This document shows positions 41,790-42,825 of a stretch of DNA of 42,825 nucleotides, in pieces (positions within the stretch are counted from its first letter, which is position 1; each line of letters begins with the position of its first letter). The stretch covers positions 1 to 42,825 of the forward strand of contig CAMGIP010000006.1 in the NCBI GenBank assembly GCA_946056155.1, written 5' to 3'. The DNA comes from an uncultured Mediterranea sp. GTDB lineage: Bacteria; Bacteroidota; Bacteroidia; Bacteroidales; Bacteroidaceae. Both the position numbers and the translations under genes were made by a program. Below the pieces are notes generated by a model. It saw nothing but the letters and a program-made list of their open reading frames with translations. It ran no database searches and was not told where the DNA came from.

Positions 41790-41821
41790 TTTGGTAGATT
41801 GAAAAGAAATCCATACTTTTG
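41790..41821 (+). promoter_or_regulatory. Promoter of the UpxY-like gene
   Basis: TTTG (41790-41793), a 20-nt spacer and TACTTTTG (41814-41821) match the Bacteroides consensus fully. Transcription would begin near 41828, about 250 nt before the coding start. I found no inverted repeats around it that would make it an invertible promoter. Confidence 0.8.
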
Positions 41822-41841
41822 TCCTCAAATGACTACTGTTT

Positions 41842-41855
41842 GTGGTCTAAACCAC
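41842..41855 (+). promoter_or_regulatory. Promoter-proximal hairpin in the UpxY leader
   Basis: GTGGT and ACCAC pair around a CTAA loop, followed by CGTTTTT, about 15 nt after the predicted transcription start. It could be a pause or early terminator acted on by the NusG-like protein; this role is inference. Confidence 0.35.
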
Positions 41856-41888
41856 CGTTTTTACCCCTCAGAAGTCGTTGAATAAGGC

Positions 41889-41996
41889 ATGATACACATG
41901 AAGACGATCAGATACGAACTTTCGTTGATTTCTTCTGTAACTGGCTGTTTTTCAGTATTTAAACGAAAAAGTCAGGATTTAGAAATGTACCTATAG
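41889..41996 (+). CDS. Possible 35-residue small protein in the UpxY leader
   Basis: An ATG-initiated frame encodes a basic peptide beginning MIHMKTIRYELSLISSV and ending with DLEMYL. It lies wholly inside the predicted leader of the UpxY-like gene. I do not recognise it. It may be chance, a leader peptide, or the remnant of another gene. Confidence 0.25.
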   Translation: MIHMKTIRYELSLISSVTGCFSVFKRKSQDLEMYL

Positions 41997-42076
41997 GCGG
42001 ACTATTCCCTTCATTATCTTCCCCTTTTCTCTTCAATTTTCATCCCATTTCCCATCCCCTTTATTTCCCCGTACCG

Positions 42077-42628
42077 ATGCTAGAACTCTTGCCCGACAAA
42101 CAGTGGTTCGTATTGCGCGACCTCAAGCGTCCCAATGCCAAGAAGCACGCCTACCAGTTGCTTCAGGAGTTGCCCGACACCCCGTTGGAGGTCTTCACCC
42201 CCATGGTCAGTCGCATTGCTACGCGAGGCGGTAAGCGGGTGGTGGAGCAGGTGCCCTACCTCTATGATCTTCTGTTTGTCCGGGAGACCCGGTCCAAGCT
42301 CGACCCCATCATAGCCATGTACGACACCCTCCAGTACCGTTATCAGCGGGGTGGGGGACAACACGACCCCATGGTCGTGCGGGACGAAGAGATGCAGCGG
42401 TTCATCGCCATAGTGCAGGGTCAGTTCTCCTACCGTTACTGCACCCCCGAAGAGGTCTCTCCCGCCATGTATGGCCGTCAGATTCTCATTGTCGGCGGTG
42501 CTTTGGACGGCTATCAAGGTCGTCTGATGACCACTCGCGGTTCCCGTGTCAAGCGGTTGATTGTAGAGATCCCCAATCTCCTCGCCCTCACTGTCGAGGT
42601 CAATCCCGAGTTCATCAAGCTCCTGTGA
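42077..42628 (+). CDS. UpxY/NusG-like transcription antiterminator (orphan)
   Basis: This 183-residue protein is a specialised NusG paralogue of the UpxY type. The N-terminal NGN domain (about 6-110) begins QWFVLRDLKRPNAKKHAYQLL, with the family-like EVFTPM and VPYLYDLLFVRETR segments that follow. The C-terminal part (about 135-183, GRQILIVGGALDGYQGRLM) is KOW-like. In Bacteroides, UpxY proteins are the first genes of capsular polysaccharide operons and help RNA polymerase through the leader of their own operon. Here no polysaccharide genes follow; a strong terminator stands 43 nt after the stop. Its target is unknown and could be its own leader or operons elsewhere. Confidence 0.85.
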   Translation: MLELLPDKQWFVLRDLKRPNAKKHAYQLLQELPDTPLEVFTPMVSRIATRGGKRVVEQVPYLYDLLFVRETRSKLDPIIAMYDTLQYRYQRGGGQHDPMVVRDEEMQRFIAIVQGQFSYRYCTPEEVSPAMYGRQILIVGGALDGYQGRLMTTRGSRVKRLIVEIPNLLALTVEVNPEFIKLL

Positions 42629-42670
42629 TGTAGCTCCTCGCTCTTCACACCCCTTTTGTTGAAAAATAGG

Positions 42671-42697
42671 AAAGGAACACCACCCCGGTGTTCCTTT
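42671..42697 (+). terminator. Terminator after the UpxY-like gene
   Basis: AAAGGAACACC (42671-42681) and GGTGTTCCTTT (42687-42697) form a perfect 11-bp stem with a 5-nt loop. Confidence 0.88.
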
Positions 42698-42753
42698 AGA
42701 GCGTATGTCCATATCCTCGTTGGTAAGGCCTATCGTTGGTAAACGACCGCATA

Positions 42754-42796
42754 TAAAAATCCGCAGCTGCCAAACAACGGTCTGACAACTGCGGAT
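42754..42796 (-). terminator. Terminator of a minus-strand gene beyond the right edge
   Basis: ATCCGCAG (42759-42766) and CTGCGGAT (42789-42796) pair, and on the minus strand the stem is followed by a T-run. A TGA in the last bases (42802-42804, minus) could be the stop of that gene, but the visible 24 nt are too few to call it. Confidence 0.7.
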
Positions 42797-42825
42797 AATC
42801 ATCAAGGTTGTAGATCCCTAAACTC

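Larger units (their letters stand above)
41602..42076. other. Intergenic region and long leader ahead of the UpxY-like gene
   Basis: This 475-nt gap holds an imperfect duplication (CGAACCGAAAA at 41623-41633 and 41689-41699), the acyl-CoA ligase terminator (41744-41788), a perfect promoter (41790-41821), and a leader of about 250 nt. The leader contains a hairpin at its very start (41842-41855), two small open frames (41829-41885 and 41889-41996), and ends in an 80-nt C/T-rich stretch just before the UpxY-like ATG. Confidence 0.75.

Noticed and set aside
41790..41821. Invertible (phase-variable) promoter ahead of the UpxY-like gene
   Set aside because: I found no pair of inverted repeats flanking the promoter that could serve a recombinase, and no recombinase gene is present.

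Overview
The window is a chromosomal stretch from a Bacteroidales bacterium, most likely a Bacteroidaceae gut commensal (Bacteroides/Phocaeicola-like). The reasons are the gene families and their order (a PheA, aromatic aminotransferase and DAHP synthase operon; debranching enzyme, glycogen synthase and GH57 operon; class II ribonucleotide reductase; UpxY/NusG-like protein; DUF5687 exporter), the absence of obvious Shine-Dalgarno sequences, and repeated Bacteroides-type promoters (TTTG, 19-21 nt, TAnnTTTG). Almost everything is ordinary core metabolism. I see no prophage, insertion sequence, CRISPR array or recombinase.

Layout. 1-3241 (minus): an aromatic amino acid operon (pheA, PLP aminotransferase, DAHP synthase running off the left edge). 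It is preceded by a previously unlisted 27-residue leader peptide rich in Phe and Tyr, followed by a terminator and a mutually exclusive antiterminator arm: a phenylalanine-type transcription attenuator. 3340-5777 (minus): an ABC exporter pair (DUF5687 membrane protein and ATPase). 5958-9984 (minus): a secreted M16 protease and a DAGK-type lipid kinase. 10344-15143 (minus): a glycogen operon (debranching enzyme, glycogen synthase-like GT, GH57-like protein with altered catalytic residues and a lysine-rich tail) with its own promoter and strong terminator. 15235-16841 (plus): a rhomboid protease and a Crp/Fnr regulator. 16965-25492 (minus): an NfnA-NfnB-like fused flavin/Fe-S oxidoreductase, folB, malQ with two starch-binding modules, and B12-dependent ribonucleotide reductase.

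25738-33638: nitroreductase (plus) convergent with dnaA (minus); an MCE/MlaD protein and a SPOR-domain amidase as an envelope pair (minus); a BASS-family transporter translationally coupled to an acyltransferase-3 protein (plus); a PlsC-type acyltransferase and a small conserved-looking protein (minus). 33692-42697: YeiH-type transporter (plus), L-serine dehydratase and MutS2 (minus), tRNA-Ser(UGA), a DUF1573 lipo/secreted protein and a long-chain acyl-CoA ligase (plus), and finally an orphan UpxY/NusG paralogue with a perfect promoter about 250 nt upstream, a hairpin at the very start of its transcript and a terminator directly behind it. The right edge carries a minus-strand terminator belonging to a gene outside the window.

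The most noteworthy items are the Phe/Tyr leader-peptide attenuator at 3033-3197, the catalytically doubtful GH57 protein kept in the glycogen operon, and the regulatory architecture around the orphan NusG-like gene. Start codons of several genes were chosen by placing the promoter -7 box relative to the frame: the longest open frames of crp, the nitroreductase and the amidase run back into their own promoters.
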